Notes under the pieces: model-generated
Told to the model about the DNA's origin: nothing
Seen by the model: only the letters and a program-made list of their open reading frames with translations
Database searches by the model: none
Part shown: piece by piece, positions 35,528 through 42,641 of the stretch
How the letters are laid out: each line of letters starts with the position of its first letter
Numbering within the stretch: the stretch's first letter is position 1
Origin: Polyangiaceae bacterium
GTDB lineage: Bacteria > Myxococcota_A > Polyangia > Polyangiales > Polyangiaceae
Assembly: GCA_020846005.1 (NCBI GenBank)
Contig: JADLEQ010000055.1
Location: forward strand, 124,001 to 188,000
Reading direction: 5' to 3'
DNA: 64,000 nucleotides
Translations under genes and position numbers: made by a program

Positions 35528-35614
35528 GGGCAGATACAGATGCATTGCGGTAGGTGCGGCGGTACGACCCGCCAGGCCTCGCACCCTAGCAAGCTCCCTG
35601 CCCCGATCCAGCTC

Positions 35615-35637
35615 TTGCAAGTTGGTTGCAGTTGCAT
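35615..35637. promoter_or_regulatory. Repeated TTGCA motifs in the receptor/lipoprotein divergent region
   Basis: Three TTGCA copies begin at 35615, 35626 and 35632 (TTGCAA, TTGCAG, TTGCAT) in an AT-richer patch just before the rightward lipoprotein start. The first two are 11 bp apart, about one helical turn. This could be an operator for a metal regulator controlling both directions, but no known motif is matched. Confidence 0.25.
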
Positions 35638-35649
35638 CATGAACGCGAC

Positions 35650-36459
35650 GTGACGCACAGCCCGCTGGCCCCGCAGCTCGCTCCCCTCGCGCTGGCGTTG
35701 GGCCTCACCGCCTGCGCGGAGAGCGGGACGGGCGGGGAGGCCATCGAGTTCGAGCTGGCGCTCGCGCCCTCCGCCAACGCGGCAGAGTTCACAACCTCCA
35801 CAGGCTGGTCGGTGCGCCTCGAGGAGGCGCGGATCGCGCTCGGTCCGGTGTACCTGTGGGAGAACCCTCCTCCGGTCGCGTCACGCCCGGGCCCGCCGCG
35901 CCACCGGCTCGCGGCGGTCGCGGACTGGCTCATCCCGAGGGCGCACGCGCACGCCGGCAGCGCTCACTTCAGCGGCGGCGAGGTGCTGGGGGAGTGGCTC
36001 GAGCAGGTCGGCTTCGATGCCCTCGCCGGTCAGGAGCCGCTCGGGCGCGTCGCGGGCACCGCCGGGACGGCGCGCTCCTTCTCCGTGTGGCTGGAGGAGC
36101 CTCGCGCCGCGGAGGCGCGGGAGGCGACGCGCGGCCACCACGCATGGATCGCAGGCACGGCGACACGCGGCGACGAGGTCGTCCCGTTCGAGGGCGGCCT
36201 CGAGCTGCCGGAGGCAGACTCCGCGCGGCGGGTGGAGGGGATCGCCACCGCGCTCCCCCTCGAGGCGGGGCGCACGGTCGTGGTCACCGTCCACGTCGAG
36301 CGCTGGCTGGCGGAGGCGCACTTCGATCGGCTGGCCTCGGGCCCGGGCGCCGTGCGCGGCGAGGGCGGCCGCTGGCAGATCGTGGCCGACTCGCAGGTCG
36401 CGACGGCGTGGTACCTCGGCGCTCGCTCGGCCGCGGCGTTCTCCGCGTCGATCGAGTGA
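35650..36459 (+). CDS. Lipoprotein A divergent from TonB receptor (His-rich segment)
   Basis: A 269-residue predicted lipoprotein. GTG at 35650 gives a signal peptide ending in lipobox LTAC; a TTG at 35626 is an alternative start. Features include GWSVRLEEARIALGPVYLWE, then WLIPRAHAHAGSAHFSGGEV with four His, GTATRGDEVVPFEGGLELP and VVVTVHVERWLAEAHFDRLA. No named family is recognised. It shares its layout and several motifs with the next gene, so the two look homologous. The His cluster and location across from a receptor/NiCoT pair suggest metal binding at the cell surface (inference). Confidence 0.7.
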   Translation: MTHSPLAPQLAPLALALGLTACAESGTGGEAIEFELALAPSANAAEFTTSTGWSVRLEEARIALGPVYLWENPPPVASRPGPPRHRLAAVADWLIPRAHAHAGSAHFSGGEVLGEWLEQVGFDALAGQEPLGRVAGTAGTARSFSVWLEEPRAAEAREATRGHHAWIAGTATRGDEVVPFEGGLELPEADSARRVEGIATALPLEAGRTVVVTVHVERWLAEAHFDRLASGPGAVRGEGGRWQIVADSQVATAWYLGARSAAAFSASIE

Positions 36460-36538
36460 GAGCTGGCGCGGGAGGCGGGGCGCGCGGATCGCGCGCGCGG
36501 CCGGCCCCGGCTGATGACAGAACCCCTAGGACCATCCG

Positions 36539-37453
36539 ATGACGCTCCTCGCCCCGCTTGCGCGCACCGCCCCGCTCGGCTTCGCCGCCGCGCTCGCCAC
36601 GTCCACCGCCGCGTGCGGGGCCGACGACTCGCTCGGCACGGGCACGCTCGAGGTGGTCGTGACGGGCGAGGACGCCGCGAAGACGGGCTTCCCCTTCGAG
36701 GAGGATGGCGAGCGCATCGCGCTCGCGGATGACTGGACGATCGTCTTCTCCCAGGTGCTGCTCTCGATCGGCGAGCTCGAGGTCACGGGCTCGGGCGGCG
36801 ACACCGCGGTCGCCTCGACGGATCGGTGGATCGTCGATCTGCACGCCGGGGATCCCTCGCTGGGACGCTACGGCGGGCTCCCGGCGCGGCGCTGGGAGCA
36901 GCTTGGCTTCGTGATCCCGCGAGCGGCGACCGGAGCCCGTCTCGGGGACGCCGTCTCCACCGCCGCCGGCGAGCAGATGATCGCCGCGGGCGCGACGCAC
37001 CTCCTCACGGGGACGGCGACTCGGGGCTCGACGAGCGTGGGCTTCGAGCTCGTCCTGGTGAACCCGACTCGGAGTTCGAGCTGCACCAACGGCGCTGACG
37101 GGAAGCAAGGGGTCGTGATCGCGAACGGGGGCGCAGCCGAGGTCGAGATCACGATCCACCTCGACCACCTCTTCTGGGACTCTCTCGGCAGCGAAGAGGC
37201 GCGCCTGCGCTTCGACGCGTGGGCGGGGGCCGACGCCCTGGGCGACGCCGACGGTCGGGTGACGACCGACGAGCTCGCGCTGCAGCCACTCTCCGACTTG
37301 AAGGGCGCCGATGGCACGAGCCCGCTCGGCGTGGTCTACGACTCGGGCAGCGTGCCGCTCGCGGCTCAGCACCTCGGTGCTTTCGTCGGAGCGTCGGCGT
37401 CGTCGATGGCCCACCTGAACGGCGACGGGCTCTGCACGATCTCGGCGCTCTAG
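36539..37453 (+). CDS. Lipoprotein B, related to the preceding lipoprotein
   Basis: A 304-residue predicted lipoprotein with signal ending STAACGADD. It parallels lipoprotein A: WTIVFSQVLLSIGELEV (versus WSVRLEEARIALGPVYL), RRWEQLGFVI, LLTGTATRGSTSVGFELVL (versus IAGTATRGDEVVPFEGGLEL) and VEITIHLDHLFWDSL (versus VVVTVHVERWLAEAHFDRL). It lacks the HAHAGSAH cluster but has a single Cys late (GLCTISAL) and one mid-protein (SSCTNG). The gene starts 79 bp after lipoprotein A. Probably a diverged duplicate acting in the same surface complex; no function is known. Confidence 0.7.
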   Translation: MTLLAPLARTAPLGFAAALATSTAACGADDSLGTGTLEVVVTGEDAAKTGFPFEEDGERIALADDWTIVFSQVLLSIGELEVTGSGGDTAVASTDRWIVDLHAGDPSLGRYGGLPARRWEQLGFVIPRAATGARLGDAVSTAAGEQMIAAGATHLLTGTATRGSTSVGFELVLVNPTRSSSCTNGADGKQGVVIANGGAAEVEITIHLDHLFWDSLGSEEARLRFDAWAGADALGDADGRVTTDELALQPLSDLKGADGTSPLGVVYDSGSVPLAAQHLGAFVGASASSMAHLNGDGLCTISAL

Positions 37454-37466
37454 CGCCCGCCGGCGC

Positions 37467-38015
37467 TCAGGGCGCGTACTGCTGGATCAGCGCCTCGCCG
37501 AGCGCCTGAAGCTCCGCGCCCTGCGTGGCGTTCGCTGCCTGGAAACGCTCGAAGCGAGCGGCCAGGTCCTGCATCGCCGAGCCAGGCAGGCGGGCCTCGG
37601 CCATCGGATAGAGGACATGGTTCTCCTTGTCGATGTGTTGGCGCATGAGCTCGGCGTACGAGCCCGCGGCGCGCTTCGCCTGATCGCGCTCGGCCGGCGT
37701 CCACGGCGCGGGGCTCTGAGCGAGGCCGTGCATCGTCTGGATCAACCCGCGGGCGATGCCGTGTTCGTGCAGCATCATGCCGATCGGCCCGTGCTCCTTC
37801 GGGAACCCGTGGTCGACCATCGTCACGAAGAGGAGATCCTCCTCCTTGCCATGGTGGATGGGATCGACGAACTCGCGGATGAAGGTCATGAAGCGCGTGA
37901 GCTCGGGCCGCTCCGTGGCGTCGTCTCCGGACACGGCGTCGCTCCAGGACTCCAGCGCGTCGAGCATGCGCACGATCGTCTCGTGCTCTTCCACCAGGGT
38001 TTCGATCGGATTCAC
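37467..38015 (-). CDS. Hemerythrin-like domain protein
   Basis: A 182-residue four-helix hemerythrin-like protein. Candidate di-iron ligands are HETIVRML, IHHGKEEDLLF, HEHGIARG and HIDKENHVLYPMAE, spaced as in bacterial hemerythrin/HHE domains. Such proteins bind O2, NO or iron. The GTG at 38015 has CGAGGTGA just upstream; an in-frame GTG at 38021 would overlap that ribosome site. It is last of a six-gene run beginning with ric and may act in NO or oxygen sensing or iron storage for Fe-S repair. Confidence 0.87.
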   Translation of the reverse strand: MNPIETLVEEHETIVRMLDALESWSDAVSGDDATERPELTRFMTFIREFVDPIHHGKEEDLLFVTMVDHGFPKEHGPIGMMLHEHGIARGLIQTMHGLAQSPAPWTPAERDQAKRAAGSYAELMRQHIDKENHVLYPMAEARLPGSAMQDLAARFERFQAANATQGAELQALGEALIQQYAP

Positions 38016-38055
38016 GGTCACCTCGGGTCGTTGGGTTGGGACGGGAGAACGGCGC

Positions 38056-38556
38056 TCACCAGCCGCGCACGATGATCACACCGAGCACGACGAGCGCGAG
38101 CGCGAAGAGGACGTTCACGCGGCCGAGCCAGGAGGCCTGGCGGCGGAGGCGGTGCGCGACGTGGGAGTCGGGATCGGCCTCGATCTCGGCGGCGGCGCGC
38201 GGCCCCAGGCGAAAGTCGTGGACGGCGCTCACCGCGATCACGAGCGCGAACACGAGCAGCTTCAGCGTGACGGCGTGCCCCGCGCTGGAGGCGAGCCAGG
38301 CTCGGTTCGCGAAGGTCTCGAGGCGCACGCCCCGCACCCAGAGGTTGAACGTTCCGGTGACCACCAGGATCCCGAAGCACACCCACCCCACCGTCCGGAA
38401 GGCGAGGCCCGTCTCGCGGAGGAACGCGCCCGCCGCCGCGCGGTTCCCGCGCCGGAGCCAGGGGACCACGACCAGCACGAGGAAGAACATCCCGCCGATC
38501 CACGTCACCGCCGCCAGGATGTGCAGCGTCACCGACGCGAGGTAGAGCCCGTGCAT
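38056..38556 (-). CDS. CopD-like integral membrane protein
   Basis: A 166-residue protein with four hydrophobic segments. HILAAVTWIGGMFFLVLVVV at the N-terminus is typical of the copper-resistance D (CopD) domain and related b-type-cytochrome-like membrane proteins; further segments include GWVCFGILVVTGTFNLWV and HAVTLKLLVFALVIAV. Conserved His residues in segments 1 and 3 could bind heme or copper. Start and preceding stop overlap by one base (TGATG). In this operon it may be the membrane partner of the cytochrome c', an idea based only on gene order. Confidence 0.75.
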   Translation of the reverse strand: MHGLYLASVTLHILAAVTWIGGMFFLVLVVVPWLRRGNRAAAGAFLRETGLAFRTVGWVCFGILVVTGTFNLWVRGVRLETFANRAWLASSAGHAVTLKLLVFALVIAVSAVHDFRLGPRAAAEIEADPDSHVAHRLRRQASWLGRVNVLFALALVVLGVIIVRGW

Positions 38557-38759
38557 CAGCGCTCCGTCGAGGCCGCAGGTGGAGCCGCCTCACCGCGCTC
38601 CGCCCACCAATCCTCGCCGAAGAGCTCCACCGGGTGCGGGGTACGCTCGGTGCCGTTCCCGCACGTGAGGTCGGTCGCCGGGCAGAGCTTGTCGCACCCC
38701 CAGCAGACGCGCTCGGGGTGCGCCGGCGCGACCGGCCAGCGGGCGCCGGGATCCCTCAC
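38556..38759 (-). CDS. DUF3079-like small Cys protein
   Basis: A 67-residue protein containing HPERVCWGCDKLCPATDLTC followed by GNGTERTPHPVELFGEDWW. This is the full pattern I recall for DUF3079 proteins (CWGCDxxCPxxDLxCGNGxxRTxHPxELFGxDW). The four Cys could hold a metal ion or Fe-S cluster. The GTG start overlaps the cytochrome c' stop by 4 bp (GTGA) and the stop overlaps the CopD-like ATG by 1 bp, so it is tightly coupled on both sides. It is short enough to be missed by length filters. No function is established to my knowledge. Confidence 0.82.
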   Translation of the reverse strand: MRDPGARWPVAPAHPERVCWGCDKLCPATDLTCGNGTERTPHPVELFGEDWWAERGEAAPPAASTER

Positions 38760-39214
38760 AGCCGGAATTCCGAGTGGCACCCCTGGCACGCGCCCAACGC
38801 GCGGCCGGTCGCCGCGGCGACGCCCGGGACGTCGTTGGCGCGGCTGGCCGCCACGAGCTTCTCGAGCTCGTCGTGGAAGGAGCGGTCGAGCTCCCGGAAT
38901 CGATCGAGCTTGTCGGCGTTCTTCGGCGGCTTGTACTTGCCGTCCTTCAGCGCCGCCTCGGTCGCCTCCTTGGCGCCGTGGACGCGGTGCAGGTCGTGCT
39001 CCACGCCACGCACGTCCCCTCGACCGACGGCGTGCACCGCGCCGGCCAGCGCGTCGGCGAGCAGGCGCATCTCGGCCTGCACCGCGTTCGCGGGTGGACC
39101 GCTGGCGGAGGCCGCGGGCGGAGGCGCGCCGTGCCCCGCGTGGCCGTGGCCGTCCTCGTGGCAGCCGAACGCGAGGGCGCCGAGCGCGACAATCAGGGAG
39201 GTGCGGTAGGTCAT
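38756..39214 (-). CDS. Cytochrome c'-like (class II) lipoprotein
   Basis: A 152-residue exported protein. The signal ends ALAFGCHEDGHGHAGHG: lipobox Cys followed at once by a His-rich stretch. The body is helical (MRLLADALAGAVHAVGRGD, then KYKPPKNADKLDRFRELD) and the heme motif CQGCH is near the C-terminus (143-147), as in cytochrome c' and c-556. Class II cytochromes bind NO and CO, which fits the neighbouring ric and hemerythrin genes. ATG overlaps the upstream hemerythrin stop by 4 bp (ATGA). It is probably an NO-binding or electron-transfer protein in the periplasm. Confidence 0.85.
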   Translation of the reverse strand: MTYRTSLIVALGALAFGCHEDGHGHAGHGAPPPAASASGPPANAVQAEMRLLADALAGAVHAVGRGDVRGVEHDLHRVHGAKEATEAALKDGKYKPPKNADKLDRFRELDRSFHDELEKLVAASRANDVPGVAAATGRALGACQGCHSEFRL

Positions 39215-39729
39215 GGGTGGCTCCTCGGAGGATCGGTCTCGGAACGCTGGCGCGACGCGGCCGCGAGCGCCGCGCGCGCAGTCCGGTAGAGGTTCGGCCA
39301 GTCGAGGTGCGGGGCCACGCGCACCGGGCGACGCGCGCGCGCCGCGCGCCCGAGCTCGCTCGACTCGGCGCGCGTCCACAGCCGCTCGCACTCCTCGTAC
39401 ACGCCACCCGGCGACTCCTCGAGCGCGTCGTGGGGCTCGAGCAGGGTGACCACCTCGACACACAGCGCGAGGTTCGGCTCGGGGACGAGCAGCGACGCGA
39501 TCGCGGCGTGCTCGAGCCGCAGGCGCGCGGCCCGCTCGACGGGCGCGCCGCCCCGCGCGCGCCGCGCCGCGGGGAGCAGGATCTGCTCCTCGATCGCGAT
39601 GTGACGCAGCAGCCCCGCGCGGAATTCCGCGTACGGCTCGGGCTCGAACGCCGATCCGCGCCCGGCGGCGGCCAGCAGCGCGCCGAGCCGCTCGTGGTCG
39701 GCGACCAGGTAGTCGGTGATCCGTTCCAT
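39211..39729 (-). CDS. Hemerythrin-like domain protein
   Basis: A 172-residue protein. DHERLGALLAAA, HIAIEEQILLPAA and LRLEHAAIASLLVPEP supply His/Glu ligands of the hemerythrin-like fold; EPHDALEESPGGVYEECERL follows. It differs strongly from the hemerythrin at the operon's end, so the two are unlikely to be a recent duplication. The C-terminal 45 residues are Arg/Ala-rich. It lies 48 bp after ric and overlaps the cytochrome c' gene. Likely role: binding of O2/NO or iron. Confidence 0.8.
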   Translation of the reverse strand: MERITDYLVADHERLGALLAAAGRGSAFEPEPYAEFRAGLLRHIAIEEQILLPAARRARGGAPVERAARLRLEHAAIASLLVPEPNLALCVEVVTLLEPHDALEESPGGVYEECERLWTRAESSELGRAARARRPVRVAPHLDWPNLYRTARAALAAASRQRSETDPPRSHP

Positions 39730-39777
39730 GGGGCGGAGGTTGCCACGGACTGGGGCGGTCGACCGCCCCTCCGGCGC

Positions 39778-40452
39778 TCAGGCGGCCACGAACCGTGGCA
39801 TCAGGACGTGGTTCTCGAGGTGGACGTGGCGAAGGACGTCCCCCTCGAGCTGCTCGAGCTCGGCGAACAGCGTCCGATAGCTGTTGCACGCCCACTCGGG
39901 CGTCCTGAAGTCCTCGGTCGTCGTGCGGATCCGCGCGAGGAGATCTCCGACCGCGAGGTGCTCCTCCTTCATCTTCCCGAGCTCGCGGCGCGCCGCGCCT
40001 GCGTCCACCGCCTGGGCGGTCAGCGCGGGGAACAGCGTCGACTCCTCTTCGTCGAGGTGGGGGAGCAGGGTCGACGCGAGGGACTGCACCTCGCCGTCGA
40101 GCGCGCGGAGTCGCGGCTCGGAGTCGCCGTGCACGCGGCTCACCTTGGCGGCGAGCGCCTGCACGAACGGCAGCGCCTCACGGAGGTACTCGTGGTGACG
40201 CTCCACGATGTATTCGACGAGCTCGCTCGGGCTGAGCGCTCGCGGGTCGGGACCCGCCGGGCCCCGGCGCTCCGCGATCGCGCGCTCGAGCTCGGCCGTG
40301 AGCGCCGCGAGATCCATCCCGACGCGCTCGCACGCCGCACGGAGGCTGAGCTCGCCGCGGCAGCAGTAGTCGATGCGGTGGCGCTGCAGCACGGACGCGC
40401 ACTCGGAGCGCTCGAGGACCAGGCTCGCGACGGACTTCTCGGGATCGATCAT
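39778..40452 (-). CDS. ric: Iron-sulfur cluster repair di-iron protein (RIC/YtfE/ScdA)
   Basis: A 224-residue protein matching the RIC family that repairs Fe-S clusters after NO or peroxide damage. The N-terminal ScdA-type segment has LQRHRIDYCCRGELSLRAAC with the Cys pair. The hemerythrin-like domain has ERHHEYLREALP, VHGDSEPRL, HLDEEESTLFPAL, KEEHLAVGDLL and HVHLENHVLMPRF. Length is typical (about 220). GGAG lies eight bases before the ATG. First gene of a six-gene minus-strand run; a perfect palindrome 135 bp upstream may be its operator. Confidence 0.94.
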   Translation of the reverse strand: MIDPEKSVASLVLERSECASVLQRHRIDYCCRGELSLRAACERVGMDLAALTAELERAIAERRGPAGPDPRALSPSELVEYIVERHHEYLREALPFVQALAAKVSRVHGDSEPRLRALDGEVQSLASTLLPHLDEEESTLFPALTAQAVDAGAARRELGKMKEEHLAVGDLLARIRTTTEDFRTPEWACNSYRTLFAELEQLEGDVLRHVHLENHVLMPRFVAA

Positions 40453-40586
40453 GGGGGTCTCCAGCGGAGGGGCGACGGCGCTCGGGGTGGGCGCCCGAGC
40501 CGCCCCTGTGCACGGCGCGTGCCGGCGCTCTTTGCGGGGAGATCCGTGGGCCTCTCGGCTGACGCGGGGCGCGGTGTCCCGCCGGA

Positions 40587-40603
40587 CGTTCCAGAATGGA
40601 ACG
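40587..40603. promoter_or_regulatory. Palindromic candidate operator upstream of ric
   Basis: CGTTCCA-GAA-TGGAACG is a perfect 7-bp inverted repeat with a 3-bp spacer, AT-richer than its surroundings. It lies 135 bp upstream of ric and 57 bp beyond the PEGA gene stop. Its size suits a dimeric regulator. It lacks GC stem character, so a terminator is less likely. No known NsrR, NorR or FNR consensus is matched by eye. Confidence 0.45.
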
Positions 40604-40659
40604 CGTGGGGCACCGTACGCAGGCGGCGGATCCGCGCCGGTGCGGCGATCGCCCCCCGC

Positions 40660-42540
40660 TCAGAAATCGAAGCGACCGCCCAGGCTCGGCACGATGGCGA
40701 AGAACGTCCCGAGGGCCTTCTCGCGGGGGAGCTGCAGCGTGCCGGGGCGGACGGGCTCGCCATCGAGGAAGGTGCCGGCGACCCCGAAGGCGTCGACGCG
40801 CTCGCCCTCGTCGTTCGAGAGGCTCGTACGGCCCCGCCGGAGCGCGTCCCCGGGGAAGAAGGCGAAGAACCCGACGCCCAGGTCGAGCGCGAAGCGCTTG
40901 CCGAAGCGGTAGCCGAAGCGGACCTCGGGTGCGACGAGCGGCATCCACACCTGCTGCGTCTCCTCGGGGATGGAGATGCCCTGCTGGAAGCGGACCACCT
41001 CGGCGCGGGCGCCCCCCGTCCTCACCATCTCGCCCTGGTAGGTGCCGGAGTTCTCCGTCGCCGCGCTCACGCGCGACGCGCCCGCCCACACGCGGAAGAG
41101 CAGCGGCGTCGTCTCGAAGAACTGGTAGCTAGCGGAGAGTCCGAGCATCGGCCCCTGGACCGTCGTGCTGTCCTCGTAGTCCTCAGAGAGGTAGGTGCGC
41201 GTGCTCTCGCCGTCGGCGACGACGGTGCGGGTCATCGACTCCTGCAGCCGGAGCCAGCCGAGGAACACCTCGGCGGCGAGGCCCGTCGAGATCTGGTAGC
41301 CGCCGCGCGCGCCCGCGAGGAAGCCGGTCGGCTGCGCATGCTCGCTGCACTCACCTCGACCGCAGGCCGCGCCGGCCGCGCCGCCCAGGGTGGGCCCCCA
41401 CGCGCCGCCGACGACCGCCTCGGCGAAGAGGTGCGGCTGGAAGGCGCGATCCTTCCAGCGCGGATCGGAGAGATCTCGCTCCAGCACCACCCGGAGCACC
41501 TCGCGCTGGCCCGCCTGGATGCGCACGTCCTTGCGGTAGGCGAGGAAGCCGGGCGCGCTCACCTCGATCTTGTGGCTGCCGCTCTTCAGGCCGCCTTCCC
41601 ACACGCCGTTGCCGATCTGTACGCCGTCCACGTCGATGCGGGCGTTGGAGGGCGTCGGCTCGATACGGAGCTTCGCGTCGAGCACGGTAGCGCGCAGCGT
41701 GAGCGTGCTCGTGTGGTTCTCGCTGACGGTCGCGGCGCTCGGCGGCGTGCCTTCGTCGTTCGGGCCCGTGAGGAACACGGTGTGCGTGCCGACCGAGAGC
41801 GTGCCCGTCCACGGCGTCTTGCCGACGACCGCGCCATCGACGACGACCTCGAGCGCCTTGCCGGTGGCCTCCTTGACGACCAGGCGCCCCGAACGCGCGA
41901 GCGGACGGAGCTTGGCGCGGACGACCTTCTTCTGGCCGCCAGCGACGAGCACCTGCTCCTCGTGGCCGATGAAGCCCTCCTTGAGCACGCGCACGCTGTG
42001 GGTGCCGGCGTTCACCGCGAGGGGCGCGGCGAGGGGCGTCGTGCCGCGGTCTTGTCCGTCGACGACGACGGTCGCGTCCCTCTGGTCGCTCTCGACGGCG
42101 AGCTCGCCCACGAACGTCTGGAGCTGGACGACGGCGTCGTCGACGACCTTGCGCTCCGCGGCGTCGAGGCCCTCGCCGAACCGGGCGAGCAGCTCTCGGT
42201 ACATCTCCATCGACTCGGCGTAGCGCTTGAGCTGGCGGAGCATGAGCGCCGCGTTCTTCAGCGCGACGCGCGTCGGGAAGAGCTCGCGCGACGCGAGGAA
42301 CTCGGCCAGCGCGGCGTCCCACTCCTCGTTGGCCGCGAGCTCGGTGCCGCGGAGGAAGCGCTGCTTCGCCTCCTCCTTGCGGCGCTCCAGCTCGCCGGCT
42401 GCTGGATCGGCCGGCGCCGCCGACGCCGCGCCGGCCGGCGCGCCGCCCGCCGGCTGGGCGAAGGTCCCACGGCTGGAGGCGAGCGCGAGCGCGACCGCGG
42501 CGAGGACGATCAGGCGCCAGGCGACTCGAGAGAACCTCAT
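40660..42540 (-). CDS. TPR/PEGA-domain protein with outer-membrane barrel-like C-terminus
   Basis: A 626-residue exported protein. Signal peptide (RLIVLAAVALALASSRGTFA). A helical TPR-like region follows (about 45-140: RFLRGTELAANEEWDAALAE, LKNAALMLRQLKRYAESM). Several PEGA-like beta repeats come next (ATVVVDGQDRGTTPLAAPLA, VVVDGAVVGKTPWTGTLSVG, ARIDVDGVQIGNGVWEGGLK). The last 230 residues look like an outer-membrane barrel (GGYQISTGLAAEVFLGWLRL to SLGGRFDF). It follows the kinase gene by 101 bp and is probably co-transcribed. The ATG at 42540 is chosen for the signal peptide. Confidence 0.8.
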   Translation of the reverse strand: MRFSRVAWRLIVLAAVALALASSRGTFAQPAGGAPAGAASAAPADPAAGELERRKEEAKQRFLRGTELAANEEWDAALAEFLASRELFPTRVALKNAALMLRQLKRYAESMEMYRELLARFGEGLDAAERKVVDDAVVQLQTFVGELAVESDQRDATVVVDGQDRGTTPLAAPLAVNAGTHSVRVLKEGFIGHEEQVLVAGGQKKVVRAKLRPLARSGRLVVKEATGKALEVVVDGAVVGKTPWTGTLSVGTHTVFLTGPNDEGTPPSAATVSENHTSTLTLRATVLDAKLRIEPTPSNARIDVDGVQIGNGVWEGGLKSGSHKIEVSAPGFLAYRKDVRIQAGQREVLRVVLERDLSDPRWKDRAFQPHLFAEAVVGGAWGPTLGGAAGAACGRGECSEHAQPTGFLAGARGGYQISTGLAAEVFLGWLRLQESMTRTVVADGESTRTYLSEDYEDSTTVQGPMLGLSASYQFFETTPLLFRVWAGASRVSAATENSGTYQGEMVRTGGARAEVVRFQQGISIPEETQQVWMPLVAPEVRFGYRFGKRFALDLGVGFFAFFPGDALRRGRTSLSNDEGERVDAFGVAGTFLDGEPVRPGTLQLPREKALGTFFAIVPSLGGRFDF

Positions 42541-42641
42541 CGGGCGCAGCGTACCAGGGAGCGTGGCGGCGAAGGAAGCGCCGCCACGCTCGGTCGGCGC
42601 CCCGCGCGGGCGCCGCAGCGGCGGCCGCACCTCCGTACCGC

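Noticed and set aside
35528-35649. Cobalamin riboswitch before the TonB receptor
   Set aside because: No B12-box-like conserved element is seen and the leader appears too short.
40520-40535. Sigma-54-like promoter TGCCGGCGCTCTTTGC on the plus strand
   Set aside because: It points away from ric and no plus-strand gene lies downstream; match to TGGCAC-N5-TTGC is partial.
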